Positions 28,233 to 39,381 of a stretch of DNA of 64,000 bases are shown here, piece by piece. The stretch is from Pollutimonas sp. M17 (GTDB lineage: Bacteria; Pseudomonadota; Gammaproteobacteria; Burkholderiales; Burkholderiaceae_B), in contig NZ_CP107548.1 of NCBI RefSeq assembly GCF_025836975.1, forward strand, positions 558,001 through 622,000, given 5' to 3'. The notes beneath the pieces were generated by a model, which did no database searches, was not told where the DNA came from, and saw nothing but the letters and a program-made list of their open reading frames with translations. The first letter of the stretch is position 1, and every line of letters begins with the position of its first letter. The translations under genes and the position numbers were made by a program.

Positions 28233-29174
28233 ATGTCTGACAAGGTTTTGATTTGCGGATCGGTGGCCTTCGACACCATCGCTGTGTTCGAAGGGCATTT
28301 CAAGGACCATATCCTGGCCGACAACATTCAATCGCTCAGCGTGTCCTTTTTTGTACCCACGATGCGCAAGGAGTATGGCGGCTGCGCGGGCAATATCGCT
28401 TATAACCTGCGCCTGCTGGGCGGCAATCCGGTGCCGGTGGGCACGGTCGGCGCCGATGCGGCCGACTACATCGTCTATATGCAGCAGCTGGGCATAGACA
28501 CCAGCCTGATACGCGTGCTGGCCGATACGTACACCCCGCAGTGCTTCATTACCACCGACCTGGACAACAACCAGATCGCATCGTTTCACCCCGGCGCCAT
28601 GATGCGCTCGGCCGAGAACGACTTGAGCGGCCGCGAGGCGGCATGGGCCATCGTGGCGCCCGACGCCAAGGACGGCATGTTCGCCCATGCCCGCCGCCTG
28701 CATGCGCAAGGCATTCCATTCATCTTCGACCTGGGCCAGGCCATGCCGCTGTTCTCGGGCGACGACATCAACGAAATGCTGAAACTGGCCAAGGTGCTGA
28801 CGGCCAACGACTACGAGGCCAGCATCGTCGAGCAGCGCACCGGGCGCAGCATGCATGATATCGCGCAGTCCATGCAGGCCGTCGTCGTGACGCGCGGCGC
28901 GGAAGGCGCGACGCTGTACGCCGATGGCGAGGAAACCCATATCGAGCCCGTCAAGGCCGAACACGTGGTCGACCCCACCGGTTGCGGCGACGCGCATCGC
29001 GCCGGCCTGCTGTATGGGCTCACCCAGAAATGGACGCTGGTGGATGCATGCCGCTTGGCGAACGTGATGGGGAGCTTTAAAATCGGTTCAAGGGGCCCCC
29101 AGAATCATCGCCCGACCCGTGCCGAGATCGGCGCCGTCCTCGATCGGCGCTATGGCGTGAACCTGTTGGGTTGA
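28233..29174 (+). CDS. PfkB-family carbohydrate kinase (adenosine kinase-like)
   Basis: A 313-residue ribokinase-fold kinase. GGCAGNIAYNLRLLGGNPVP (about 49-68) is the first PfkB signature; TRGAEGATLYADGEETHIEP and DPTGCGDAHRAGLLYGLTQK (about 248-267) form the ATP site with the catalytic Asp in GCGD, although an His replaces the usual Ala or Phe after that Asp. It resembles the sugar/adenosine kinases found next to prmA-DUF3426 genes in this group. The substrate is not clear. AGGGATTGCA precedes the ATG, eight bases after the DUF3426 stop, so the two are probably co-transcribed. Confidence 0.85.
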   Translation: MSDKVLICGSVAFDTIAVFEGHFKDHILADNIQSLSVSFFVPTMRKEYGGCAGNIAYNLRLLGGNPVPVGTVGADAADYIVYMQQLGIDTSLIRVLADTYTPQCFITTDLDNNQIASFHPGAMMRSAENDLSGREAAWAIVAPDAKDGMFAHARRLHAQGIPFIFDLGQAMPLFSGDDINEMLKLAKVLTANDYEASIVEQRTGRSMHDIAQSMQAVVVTRGAEGATLYADGEETHIEPVKAEHVVDPTGCGDAHRAGLLYGLTQKWTLVDACRLANVMGSFKIGSRGPQNHRPTRAEIGAVLDRRYGVNLLG

Positions 29175-29232
29175 ATGGCTGTCAAATCCTTGTCGCCCAA
29201 GGTCCGGCACCCTGTTTTAAAGGAGTTATTCC

Positions 29233-29733
29233 ATGAGTTCAGTTCATACACAGTTCCCAGGCACGCGTTCGGTCCGTACCCTGGCCGCCGTCGCTCTGCT
29301 GGGCTCGCTGGCCGTGTTGGCCGGTTGCGCCAACGATAGCGCATCGTCGTCGGTATACAGCTACGGTCAGGCACAGCGCGAGCAAGTCGTGCGCACCGGA
29401 ACCGTCGAGTCCGTCCGCAGCGTCACCATCCAGAAAGATCGCAGCAGCGGCGCCGGCGTGCTGGCCGGCGGCGCCCTGGGCGGCGTGGCGGGCAGCGCCA
29501 TAGGCGGAGGCAGGGGCAATGTGCTGGCTACCATAGGCGGTGGCATACTCGGCGCAGTGGCCGGCAATGCGGTCGAAAACCAGGTCGGGAAAACCAATGG
29601 CCTGGAAATCACGGTCCGCCTGGACAACGGCGAAACCCGGGTCATCGCCCAGGCGGCCGACGTCGCCATTTCGGCGGGGCAGCGGGTTCGCCTCATCAGT
29701 GGCAACGGCCCCACACGCGTCGTTCCCATGTAA
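29233..29733 (+). CDS. Glycine-zipper 2TM-domain outer membrane lipoprotein (SlyB/PcpY-like)
   Basis: A 166-residue lipoprotein. The signal sequence ends in the lipobox LAGC (about 29-32). After an Asn/Ser-rich stretch comes VRTGTVESVRSVTIQK, then the glycine-zipper region (about 74-118: GVLAGGALGGVAGSAIGGGR, then GGGILGAVAGNAVENQVG), and a C-terminal small domain, LEITVRLDNGETRVIAQAAD. The family sits in the outer membrane and is linked to envelope integrity; the exact role is unknown. AAAGGAG precedes the ATG. A strong terminator follows. Confidence 0.88.
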   Translation: MSSVHTQFPGTRSVRTLAAVALLGSLAVLAGCANDSASSSVYSYGQAQREQVVRTGTVESVRSVTIQKDRSSGAGVLAGGALGGVAGSAIGGGRGNVLATIGGGILGAVAGNAVENQVGKTNGLEITVRLDNGETRVIAQAADVAISAGQRVRLISGNGPTRVVPM

Positions 29734-29773
29734 TGCCGTTCGCGCCGCGACACCGCGCGGCACGAACAAAAGC

Positions 29774-29809
29774 AAAGGGGCCGATACCTGCGTATCGGCC
29801 CCTTTTTTT
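29774..29809 (+). terminator. Strong Rho-independent terminator
   Basis: AAAGGGGCCGATAC pairs perfectly with GTATCGGCCCCTTT around CTGC, ending in seven T. It ends the lipoprotein transcript and lies just beyond the stop of the convergent yggT gene, for which the reverse strand offers only a short T run. Confidence 0.92.
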
Positions 29810-29821
29810 CATGCATCCCCG

Positions 29822-30385
29822 TCAGACGCCGAACAGCCTGAAGGCAAAATGCTGCAGGAACATCATGGCCACCTGCGCGATGACCAGCAGCACCAGCGGC
29901 GAGAGATCCAGGCCGCCAAGATGGGGAAGAACGCGCCGTATGGGATCGAGCAGGGGAGCGGTAAGGGTGTGCAGCACCGGCATGATGGGCGCCAGCGGAT
30001 TCACCCACGAAAGGACCGCCTGTATGAGCGTGATCCATAGTATGACGTTGAACGCCCACTTGAGGACGGTGAACACGGCCGCCAGCAAGGCCGGCAGCAG
30101 GCTTTCGATCAGCGGCAACTGCCCCGTGAGCACCCACCATGTCAGAAGCAGGAAGACGAGGGCGGTCAGCCAGCAGGCGATCAGGCTGGGCCAGTCGATG
30201 CGGTTGCCCGGCGACACCACTTTGCGTATGGGTTGAACCAGCCAGTCGGTGACGCGCAGCACGGCCTGGGAATAAGGATTGAAGGGGTGCAGGCGTATGG
30301 CGTGGATCCACGCGCGGATGATCAGTGCAATACCGAAGAGTGAAAAGACGATATTGATGATGAAATGCAGGGCTTCGCTGAACAT
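29822..30385 (-). CDS. YggT family integral membrane protein
   Basis: A 187-residue protein with two YggT repeats, each with a pair of membrane segments: about 5-27 and 65-88, then 96-122 and 160-180. The conserved motif LHPFNPYSQAVLRVTDWLVQ occurs in the first half and the matching ILWITLIQAVLSWVNPLAPI, then LTAPLLDPIRRVLPHLGGLD, in the second. YggT proteins are thought to assist membrane insertion or osmotic tolerance; the mechanism is not known. Convergent with the lipoprotein gene. Confidence 0.88.
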   Translation of the reverse strand: MFSEALHFIINIVFSLFGIALIIRAWIHAIRLHPFNPYSQAVLRVTDWLVQPIRKVVSPGNRIDWPSLIACWLTALVFLLLTWWVLTGQLPLIESLLPALLAAVFTVLKWAFNVILWITLIQAVLSWVNPLAPIMPVLHTLTAPLLDPIRRVLPHLGGLDLSPLVLLVIAQVAMMFLQHFAFRLFGV

Positions 30386-30475
30386 GGCGGGGCTACGTGT
30401 GATTTCAGAAGCGCCATTGTCGCACGCTGGGCTTGCCGGCGGAAGATGCCCCGAAACGAAAGCGCAGCGGACATG

Positions 30476-30500
30476 AAAACTGCCCGAACGAGTCGGGCAG
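30476..30500 (-). terminator. Rho-independent terminator of the histone-like gene
   Basis: On the minus strand CTGCCCGA and TCGGGCAG form an 8-bp stem with a five-base loop, followed by GTTTTC. It lies about 70 bp downstream of the histone-like stop codon. A second GC-only hairpin (stem 30537-30544 with 30551-30558) lies between and has no T tract. Confidence 0.65.
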
Positions 30501-30568
30501 CCGGGTACTGCGATGCTACTGACAACGCATCCCTATGCCGTCCGCGCGGGCGGACGGCAAGGGCAGCC

Positions 30569-31234
30569 TTAAGGACGGCCGCCGGTAGGGAAGGGCCACG
30601 ATGCGGCCGGGTTGACGGTTTTCTTGGCGGCCGGCGCCGGCGTTGCCGCCTTGGCGGCTTGGGCCGCTGTCTTCACGCTGGCTTTTTTGGGCGCTGCTTT
30701 TTTAGCGGGCGCTTTTTTTGCGGGAGCCTTGCTTGCGGCCTTTTTGGCAGGCGCCGCTTTCTTGGCGGGCGCTTTTTTAGCGGCTGCTTTCTTGGCGACT
30801 GCTTTCTTTGCCACGGCCTTCTTGGCGGGCGCCTTCTTTGCTACCGCTTTCTTGGCGACAGCCTTTTTGGCTACCGTCTTCTTGGCGGCGACTTTCTTGG
30901 CGGGCGCTTTTTTGGCGACGGCTTTCTTCGCTACGGTCTTTTTGGCCACTGCTTTTTTAGCAACGGCTTTCTTGGCGACTGCCTTCTTGGCTACGGCTTT
31001 TTTTGCGACCGTCTTTTTGACGGCGGTTTTGCTTGCTGCCTTTTTGGCGGGCGCTGCTTTCTTGGCTACGGTTTTTTTGGCGACAGCCTTTTTAGCGACA
31101 GCCTTTTTGGCGGGTGCTGCTTTTTTAGCGGTTACGGGTTTCTTTACAGCGACTTTTTTAGCGGGTGTTGCCTTCTTGGCGGGTGCAGCTTTTTTGGTAG
31201 CCGCTTTCTTTGCGGCCTTTTTGGCTGTTGCCAT
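30569..31234 (-). CDS. Histone H1-like Lys/Ala-repeat DNA-binding protein
   Basis: A 221-residue, extremely basic protein starting [20 protein letters not shown], preceded by AAGGAGC. Nearly the entire length is made of AKKA-type units ([20 protein letters not shown] and variants), resembling the C-terminal domain of eukaryotic H1 and the Bordetella BpH1/Pseudomonas AlgP proteins. The C-terminus leaves the repeat and ends in [14 protein letters not shown], a tail seen in related betaproteobacterial proteins. It should bind DNA non-specifically and help compact the nucleoid. The repeat DNA makes length changes by slippage likely. An ATG 39 bases upstream is possible but has no supporting binding site. 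Confidence 0.9.
   Translation of the reverse strand: MATAKKAAKKAATKKAAPAKKATPAKKVAVKKPVTAKKAAPAKKAVAKKAVAKKTVAKKAAPAKKAASKTAVKKTVAKKAVAKKAVAKKAVAKKAVAKKTVAKKAVAKKAPAKKVAAKKTVAKKAVAKKAVAKKAPAKKAVAKKAVAKKAAAKKAPAKKAAPAKKAASKAPAKKAPAKKAAPKKASVKTAAQAAKAATPAPAAKKTVNPAASWPFPTGGRP
30680..31215. repeat. Degenerate 12-18 bp coding repeats of the histone-like gene
   Basis: The plus strand shows repeated units such as GCTTTCTTGGCGACTG, GCCTTTTTGGCTACCG and GCGGGCGCTTTTTTGGC, phased by 15 bases (five codons, A-x-A-K-K). Units differ by third-position changes, so copies are not identical, but the tract is long enough for recombination. Confidence 0.75.
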
Positions 31235-31273
31235 AGTAATGCTCCTTGAGATCGAGTCGAAGAGAACGTCCAC

Positions 31274-31320
31274 CCATTTGATATGGCCCCCACTAAAAGG
31301 GTGCGACCCATCTCAAATGG
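31274..31320. promoter_or_regulatory. Pair of quasi-palindromic sites upstream of the histone-like gene
   Basis: CCATTTGATATGG (31274-31286) and CCATCTCAAATGG (31308-31320) are each near-palindromes and are inverted copies of one another with one mismatch. Their centres are 34 bp apart, 46 to 80 bp upstream of the histone-like start codon. They could be paired operators or the arms of a large hairpin. No known regulator is assigned. Confidence 0.5.
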
Positions 31321-31325
31321 CGCAA

Positions 31326-31352
31326 GCGTGCAAGCACTAGGTACTTGCACGC
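31326..31352 (-). terminator. Perfect hairpin downstream of nrdB
   Basis: GCGTGCAAG and CTTGCACGC form a 9-bp stem with a nine-base loop, 38 bp beyond the nrdB stop on the minus strand. Only TT follows, so termination would be weak; it could also be part of the histone-like promoter region. Confidence 0.5.
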
Positions 31353-31389
31353 CTAGAGTCTAACGTAAGCTTCCTCTGTCTTCCAAGCA

Positions 31390-32556
31390 TTATTCCCAGC
31401 TTAATGCTCCGCCGGTCTGATATTCGATGACTCGTGTCTCAAAAAAGTTGCGTTCTTTCTTCAAGTCGATCATCTCGGCCATCCATGGGAATGGATTTTC
31501 TTCTTGCGCGAACAGCGGTTCAAGACCGATTTGCTGGCAGCGCCGATTGGCGATGAAACGCAAATATGACTTGAACATCGACGCGTTCAAACCGAGCACG
31601 CCGCGCGGCATGGTGTCCTCAGCGTAAGCATATTCAAGGTCTACAGCCTGTCGGAACAATTCGCGCAGCTCTTCGCGGAACTCGGCCGTCCACAAATGCG
31701 GGTTCTCGAGTTTGATCGTGTTGATCAGGTCGATGCCGAAATTGCAGTGCATGGATTCGTCGCGCAAGATGTACATGTACTGCTCGGCGGCGCCCGTCAT
31801 TTTATTTTGGCGACCCAATGCAAGTATTTGCGTAAAACCAACATAAAAGAACAGACCTTCCATCAGGCAGGCGAAAACGATGAGCGATTTGAGCAGCGTC
31901 TGATCCGCTTGCGGTGTGCCTGTCTGGAAGTTGGGATCGGCGATCGCATCGATGAAGGGAATCAGAAATTCGTCTTTTGCGCGTATGGATGGAACTTCGT
32001 TGTAGGCGTTGAAGATCTCGGCCTCATCCAGGTCCAGGCTTTCGACGATGTACTGATAGGCGTGGGTGTGTATGGCTTCTTCGAAGGCCTGGCGCAGCAG
32101 GAACTGGCGGCATTCCGGCGCAGTGATATGCCGGTATGTGCCCAGCACGATGTTGTTGGCGGCAAGCGAATCGGCGGTCACGAAGAAGCCCAGGTTGCGC
32201 TTGACGATGCGGCGCTCGTCCTCGGTCAGGCCATTGGGGTTCTTCCAGAGCGAGATGTCGCGCGACATGTTGATTTCCTGCGGCATCCAGTGGTTCGCGC
32301 AAGTGGCCAGGTATTTTTCCCAGGCCCACTTGTACTTGAACGGCACCAGCTGGTTGACGTCGGTCTTGCCGTTGATGATGCGCTTGTCGGCGGCGCGCAC
32401 GCGTCCGCCCGTATCGGCCGCGGCGGAGGACGCGGCGGGCGCCGCCATGGCATTGTCGGCCTGGCTTTGCGCGGCGGCGCGCGGGGCGCCGGTGCCGGCG
32501 TTGTCGGAGGCTGTGTTGCCGGCCGGCGTGGCCGGAGTGTCTTCCCAATTCAGCAT
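31390..32556 (-). CDS. nrdB: Class Ia ribonucleotide reductase, beta (radical) subunit
   Basis: A 388-residue protein from an ATG with CAGGGA upstream, 19 bp after nrdA. The first 65 residues are an Ala-rich, low-complexity extension. The di-iron ligands are visible: Asp in FFVTADSL, Glu and His in [10 protein letters not shown], Glu in [10 protein letters not shown], and Glu/His in [10 protein letters not shown]; the radical Tyr is in HTHAYQY, at the spacing of Tyr122 of E. coli. It generates the tyrosyl radical passed to NrdA for reduction of ribonucleoside diphosphates. The C-terminus, [14 protein letters not shown], is the tail that docks on NrdA. Confidence 0.95.
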   Translation of the reverse strand: MLNWEDTPATPAGNTASDNAGTGAPRAAAQSQADNAMAAPAASSAAADTGGRVRAADKRIINGKTDVNQLVPFKYKWAWEKYLATCANHWMPQEINMSRDISLWKNPNGLTEDERRIVKRNLGFFVTADSLAANNIVLGTYRHITAPECRQFLLRQAFEEAIHTHAYQYIVESLDLDEAEIFNAYNEVPSIRAKDEFLIPFIDAIADPNFQTGTPQADQTLLKSLIVFACLMEGLFFYVGFTQILALGRQNKMTGAAEQYMYILRDESMHCNFGIDLINTIKLENPHLWTAEFREELRELFRQAVDLEYAYAEDTMPRGVLGLNASMFKSYLRFIANRRCQQIGLEPLFAQEENPFPWMAEMIDLKKERNFFETRVIEYQTGGALSWE

Positions 32557-32575
32557 AGTGGTTCCCTGTATCTGG

Positions 32576-35497
<2,922 letters not shown>

Positions 35498-35622
35498 GAA
35501 TGCTCCTGGGACAAGAAAAACGTACGGTTTGATGCACGTTGAACAGCGTTTTCTATGTGGGTGGACTGCACGCCGCGCGTCAGGGCGCGGTATGTGGTGA
35601 AAATCGTTTCGGGGCGATTAAA

Positions 35623-35669
35623 CCACAATATGTTGTGGTCTTGTTTTTATCGAGCACTAATTGTAGTGA
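35623..35669 (-). promoter_or_regulatory. Tandem NrdR boxes upstream of nrdAB
   Basis: Box 1, CCACAATATGTTGTGG (35623-35638), and box 2, GCACTAATTGTAGTGA (35654-35669), match the 16-bp NrdR palindrome pattern (ACACwATATATwGTGT type). Their centres are 31 bp apart, about three helical turns, the spacing usual for NrdR pairs. On the minus strand box 1 contains TATTGT, a possible -10. This predicts repression of nrdAB by NrdR with bound (d)ATP. nrdR itself is not in the window. Confidence 0.85.
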
Positions 35670-35725
35670 GCGAACAAGGGGTAGGCAAGGGCTTGTATTT
35701 TTAATTTTTTATGCTTGCTTCACCC

Positions 35726-35760
35726 AAAAGGCCGGGGCCCCGCCATGCGAGGCCCCGGCC
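35726..35760 (-). terminator. Rho-independent terminator of the indolepyruvate oxidoreductase gene
   Basis: On the minus strand GGCCGGGGCC pairs perfectly with GGCCCCGGCC around an 11-base loop and runs into TTTT. It starts 27 bases after the stop codon and separates the gene from the nrdA promoter region. Confidence 0.8.
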
Positions 35761-35786
35761 GGCTTGGCGTAGCGCCGGTTTGCCGA

Positions 35787-38700
35787 TCAGGCGTGCGCCC
35801 GGAAAAAAATATTGTTAACTTTCATGACAGGGCGGCCGGGCGCCGTTTGCAACTGTTCCAGCCTTTCCCGATACGCGTGGACGTTGGCCAGCTTCACGTG
35901 TCCGAAGCCCCGTATCGTCTGCGGCAGTTCGGCCAGTTCCAGCGCTGCGTGGAAGTTGTCCTCGTTCAGGTTTTCCAGCATGGACAGGACGGCCTGCCGG
36001 TACTCTTCTATGAGCCGTCGCTCCATTTTGCGCTCGCCGCTGTACGAAAATACATCCAGCCAGGTGCCCCGCACTTTCCGGCAGCGGGCCAGCAGGCGGA
36101 ACGCCGTTTCCATACCGGGGCCGAAGGTCATCTTGCGCGGAATGCCTGTCCGAGGATCGCGCCGTGCCAGCAGCGGGGGGGCCAGGTGGAATTGCAGGGT
36201 GTAGTCGCCCTCGAACTTCTCGGCCAGTTCCTTGCGGAAGTCGCCGTTGGTGTACAGGCGGGCCACCTCGTATTCATCCTTGTAGGCCATGAGCTTGTGC
36301 AGGGAGCGGGCGACCCGGATGGCCAGGCGCGGCCGGCCATCCGGATGCAGGGCGCGTTCCGCGGCCAGCACCTTGTCCACCAGCTGGGTGTATCGGCGGG
36401 CGTAGCGCTCATCCTGATAGGCGGCCAGCGATGCGCGGCAGCGTTCCACGACCGCGTCCAGCGATTCGGGCATGTGGATGACCACCGGCTTCTCCGCCCG
36501 GGCCGGCTGCAGCGCCTGCGGCTGGGCGGCGGCAAGCCGGCCCAGGCGGAAGGCTTCCTGGTTGGCCTGCACCGCCACCCCGTTCAGGCCGAGCGCATGC
36601 AGGATGGCTTCCTCGTCCAGCGGGATGCCGCCGCCTTGCCAGGCGTAACCCAGCATCAGCATGTTGGCCAGAATGCTGTCGCCGAAATAGCGGGTGGCCA
36701 GGGCATGGGCATCCAGTTCCCGGGTGTTCGATGCGCCGGCGGCGGCGCGCAGGGCGTCGACCAGCGGGCGCGGGTCCAGGTCCACCTGCGGATCCCGGGT
36801 GAATTCCGACGTCGGCGCCAGGTAGGTGTTGACGATGGCCCGGCTATGGCCGTGGCGCAGGGCCTGCAGGGTTTCAGGTTTGGCCGCGGCGACGGTATCG
36901 CACAGGATGGCCACGTCGGCCTGCCCGGCATCGATACGCACGGCGCCGGTGGGCTCCGCGCTGTCGGACAGCCGTATGTGGCTGATCACCGCGCCGCCCT
37001 TTTGCGCCAGGCCAGTGATTTCCAGCACCGAGGCCGCGCGGCCTTCCAGGTGGGCGGCCATAGCCAGGATGGCGCCGACGGTGACCACCCCCGTGCCGCC
37101 TATGCCGGCCACCAATATATTGCAGTCGCCTTTGCGCTCCGTGAAAGCCGGCGCGGGCAATTGAGCGATCAGTTCCCGCAGGCGCTGCCTATCGGCCGGC
37201 GCCGTGTTCGCCGCCTTGCGCGGCGTCCCGCCCAGCACCGAGACAAAGCTGGGGCAGAAGCCGTCGACGCAGGAATAGTCCTTGTTGCAGCTGGACTGGT
37301 CGATGGCCCGCTTGCGGCCGAAAGGGGTTTCCACCGGCGTCAGCGACAGGCAGTTGGACTGGGTGCCGCAGTCGCCGCAGCCTTCACACACGGCGGTGTT
37401 GATGAACAGGCGGCGTGCCGGGTCGGGAAGGGCGTTTTTCTTGCGGCGCCTGCGTTTTTCAGCGGCGCAGGCCTGGTCGTGGATGAGCACGGTCACGCCC
37501 GGGATTTCACGCAGCTCGCGCTGCAGGGCGTCCAGCTCGTGCCTGTCGTGCACGGTCACGCCTTCGGCCAGGCGCACGCCGCGGTATTTTTCCGGTTCGT
37601 CGGTGGTGACGACGACGCGTTTCACGCCCTCGCCCAGCATCTGCTGGCAGATTTGCGGAACGGAAAGCGTGCCGTCGACCGGCTGGCCTCCGGTCATGGC
37701 CACCGCGTCGTTGAACAGGATCTTGTAGGTGATGTTGGCCTTGGCCGCGACCGCTTGCCGGATGGCCAGGTAGCCCGAATGAAAATACGTGCCTTCGCCC
37801 ATGTTCTGGAACACATGCGGCATGCGTGTGTAGCGCGACAGGCCGATCCAGTCGCTGCCTTCGCCGCCCATCTGCGTCAGTCCGCTGGTTTCGCGGTCCA
37901 TCCAGGTCGCCATGTAGTGGCAGCCGACACCGGCCAGCGCCTGGCTGCCCTCGGGCACCTTGGTCGAGGTATTGTGCGGACAGCCCGAACAGAAATAGGG
38001 GCGCCGCGTCAACGTCGCGGGCATGGCGCCGATGTCGGCCTCCAGCGCGCAACCCGCCGCCTCGGGCATGCGCAGACCGGCCGCCTGGCGCAGCCAGCGT
38101 CGCAGCGCGCCGGCGACCAGAGCGGGGCGCAACTGCCCCTCTTTGGGCACCAGCGCTTCGTTTTCCAGGTCGCGCTTGCCGGCGACGCTGGGGCGGACCG
38201 CCTGGTTGAACAGCATATCCTTGATCTGGTTCTCGATGACCGGCGCCTTTTCCTCGATGACCAGGATGTGATCCAGCCCTTGTGCGAACCGCAGGAAGCC
38301 CGGCTCGTCCATGGGCCAGCTAAGGCCTATCTTGTAGTGGCGCAATGCGGGCAGGGCATGGCCGGACCGGGCCAGATGCGCAAGCGCATCCTGCGTATCC
38401 AGGTAGGCTTTGCCCGTGGTGACGATGCCCAGCCGGGCGCCGGGAGCCGGATCCGCCAGCCGGTCCAGGGAATGCAGGCGCGAGAACGCCTTGACCGACT
38501 CCAGGCGGGCGGCGATACGGTTTTCAATACCCGGCGTCAGGAATTCCCGCGCACTGTATTCCAGGGCGCCTTGCTGCGGGTCGCCGTCGGGCACGCTGAA
38601 ATCCGGCATGGGCTGCAGCGTGAACGAGCGGCCGCTCTCCACGGTTTCGGTCACGGCCTTGAAGGCGACCCAGGCGCCGCTATAGCGCGACAACGCCCAG

Positions 38701-39269
38701 CCCCACCGGCCGAACAGCTCATATTCCTCGACCGAGGCGGGATGCACGATGGGTATGCCCCAGGCCAGCAGCGAGTTTTCGCTGGCATGCGGAATGGACG
38801 AGGAGGCGGCGGTGTGGTCGTCGCCCACGATCAGCAGCACGCCGCCATCTTTCGAGGCGCCGGCCGCATTGCCGTGGTGCAATGCATCGCCGGCGCGATC
38901 CACGCCGGGGCCCTTGCCGTACCACATGGCGAACACGCCATCCACGGTCTTGTCCTCACGCACCCCGGCCTGCTGCGTGCCCATGACGATGGTGGCGCCC
39001 AGGTCTTCATTGATGGAGGGCAGGAAGCTGATCTGGTGCTCGTCCAGCGGCTTCTTGGCGCGCCACATGGCCAAGTCGACGCCGGCCAGCGGAGAGCCGC
39101 GATAGCCGGTGACGAAGCCGGCGGTATTCACGCCACGGGCCCGGTCGGCGCGGCGCTGGGACAGCAGCAGGCGCACCAGCGCCTGGGTGCCGGTAAGGAA
39201 GATCCGGCCCGATTCCGCGGTCAGGTTTTCGTCCAGGCGGTACTGGGTATCGATAGAGGGCGAAGACAT
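35787..39269 (-). CDS. Fused indolepyruvate:ferredoxin oxidoreductase family protein
   Basis: A 1160-residue multi-domain enzyme; the ATG at 39267-39269 follows GGAG and is preferred to in-frame starts 12 and 21 bases upstream. Residues about 30-400 resemble the alpha (pyrimidine-binding) part. YFCSGCPHNTSTKVPEGSQA, near 423, and the following VGCHYMATW and GGEGSDWIG belong to the TPP-binding part. CEGCGDCGTQSNC (about 628) plus downstream Cys are cluster ligands. GIGGTGVVTVGAILAMAAHL (about 718) starts the gamma domain, and the C-terminal 250 residues are a family-specific domain. It oxidatively decarboxylates an aryl or branched 2-oxo acid to the acyl-CoA using ferredoxin. It is divergent from an Lrp-type regulator gene, which supports an amino-acid-derived substrate. 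Confidence 0.88.
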   Translation of the reverse strand: MSSPSIDTQYRLDENLTAESGRIFLTGTQALVRLLLSQRRADRARGVNTAGFVTGYRGSPLAGVDLAMWRAKKPLDEHQISFLPSINEDLGATIVMGTQQAGVREDKTVDGVFAMWYGKGPGVDRAGDALHHGNAAGASKDGGVLLIVGDDHTAASSSIPHASENSLLAWGIPIVHPASVEEYELFGRWGWALSRYSGAWVAFKAVTETVESGRSFTLQPMPDFSVPDGDPQQGALEYSAREFLTPGIENRIAARLESVKAFSRLHSLDRLADPAPGARLGIVTTGKAYLDTQDALAHLARSGHALPALRHYKIGLSWPMDEPGFLRFAQGLDHILVIEEKAPVIENQIKDMLFNQAVRPSVAGKRDLENEALVPKEGQLRPALVAGALRRWLRQAAGLRMPEAAGCALEADIGAMPATLTRRPYFCSGCPHNTSTKVPEGSQALAGVGCHYMATWMDRETSGLTQMGGEGSDWIGLSRYTRMPHVFQNMGEGTYFHSGYLAIRQAVAAKANITYKILFNDAVAMTGGQPVDGTLSVPQICQQMLGEGVKRVVVTTDEPEKYRGVRLAEGVTVHDRHELDALQRELREIPGVTVLIHDQACAAEKRRRRKKNALPDPARRLFINTAVCEGCGDCGTQSNCLSLTPVETPFGRKRAIDQSSCNKDYSCVDGFCPSFVSVLGGTPRKAANTAPADRQRLRELIAQLPAPAFTERKGDCNILVAGIGGTGVVTVGAILAMAAHLEGRAASVLEITGLAQKGGAVISHIRLSDSAEPTGAVRIDAGQADVAILCDTVAAAKPETLQALRHGHSRAIVNTYLAPTSEFTRDPQVDLDPRPLVDALRAAAGASNTRELDAHALATRYFGDSILANMLMLGYAWQGGGIPLDEEAILHALGLNGVAVQANQEAFRLGRLAAAQPQALQPARAEKPVVIHMPESLDAVVERCRASLAAYQDERYARRYTQLVDKVLAAERALHPDGRPRLAIRVARSLHKLMAYKDEYEVARLYTNGDFRKELAEKFEGDYTLQFHLAPPLLARRDPRTGIPRKMTFGPGMETAFRLLARCRKVRGTWLDVFSYSGERKMERRLIEEYRQAVLSMLENLNEDNFHAALELAELPQTIRGFGHVKLANVHAYRERLEQLQTAPGRPVMKVNNIFFRAHA

Positions 39270-39351
39270 AGAAAACTCCATTGTTCCCACCCATGATAGA
39301 GAGCCCCGCCGCTGTTTTTATTGCTATTTCATCGCGTAAAATCCCTAGTAA

Positions 39352-39369
39352 TTGAAATGAATATTTCAA
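39352..39369. promoter_or_regulatory. Lrp/AsnC-type dyad operator
   Basis: TTGAAAT and ATTTCAA are perfect inverted arms separated by GAAT. The site lies 12 bases upstream of the Lrp-type start codon and 83 bases upstream of the divergent oxidoreductase start. The AT-rich dyad form is typical of Lrp/AsnC operators and suggests autoregulation plus control of the oxidoreductase. Confidence 0.65.
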
Positions 39370-39381
39370 AATAGGGCGATT

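Noticed and set aside
30680-31215. Regularly spaced repeats that could suggest a CRISPR array
   Set aside because: Repeats are coding, phased by 15 bases, degenerate and without unique spacers; they encode the AKKA units of the histone-like protein.
35715-39296. A 1193-codon open frame antisense to the indolepyruvate oxidoreductase gene
   Set aside because: The minus-strand protein has intact TPP, iron-sulfur and gamma-domain motifs; the antisense translation has none.
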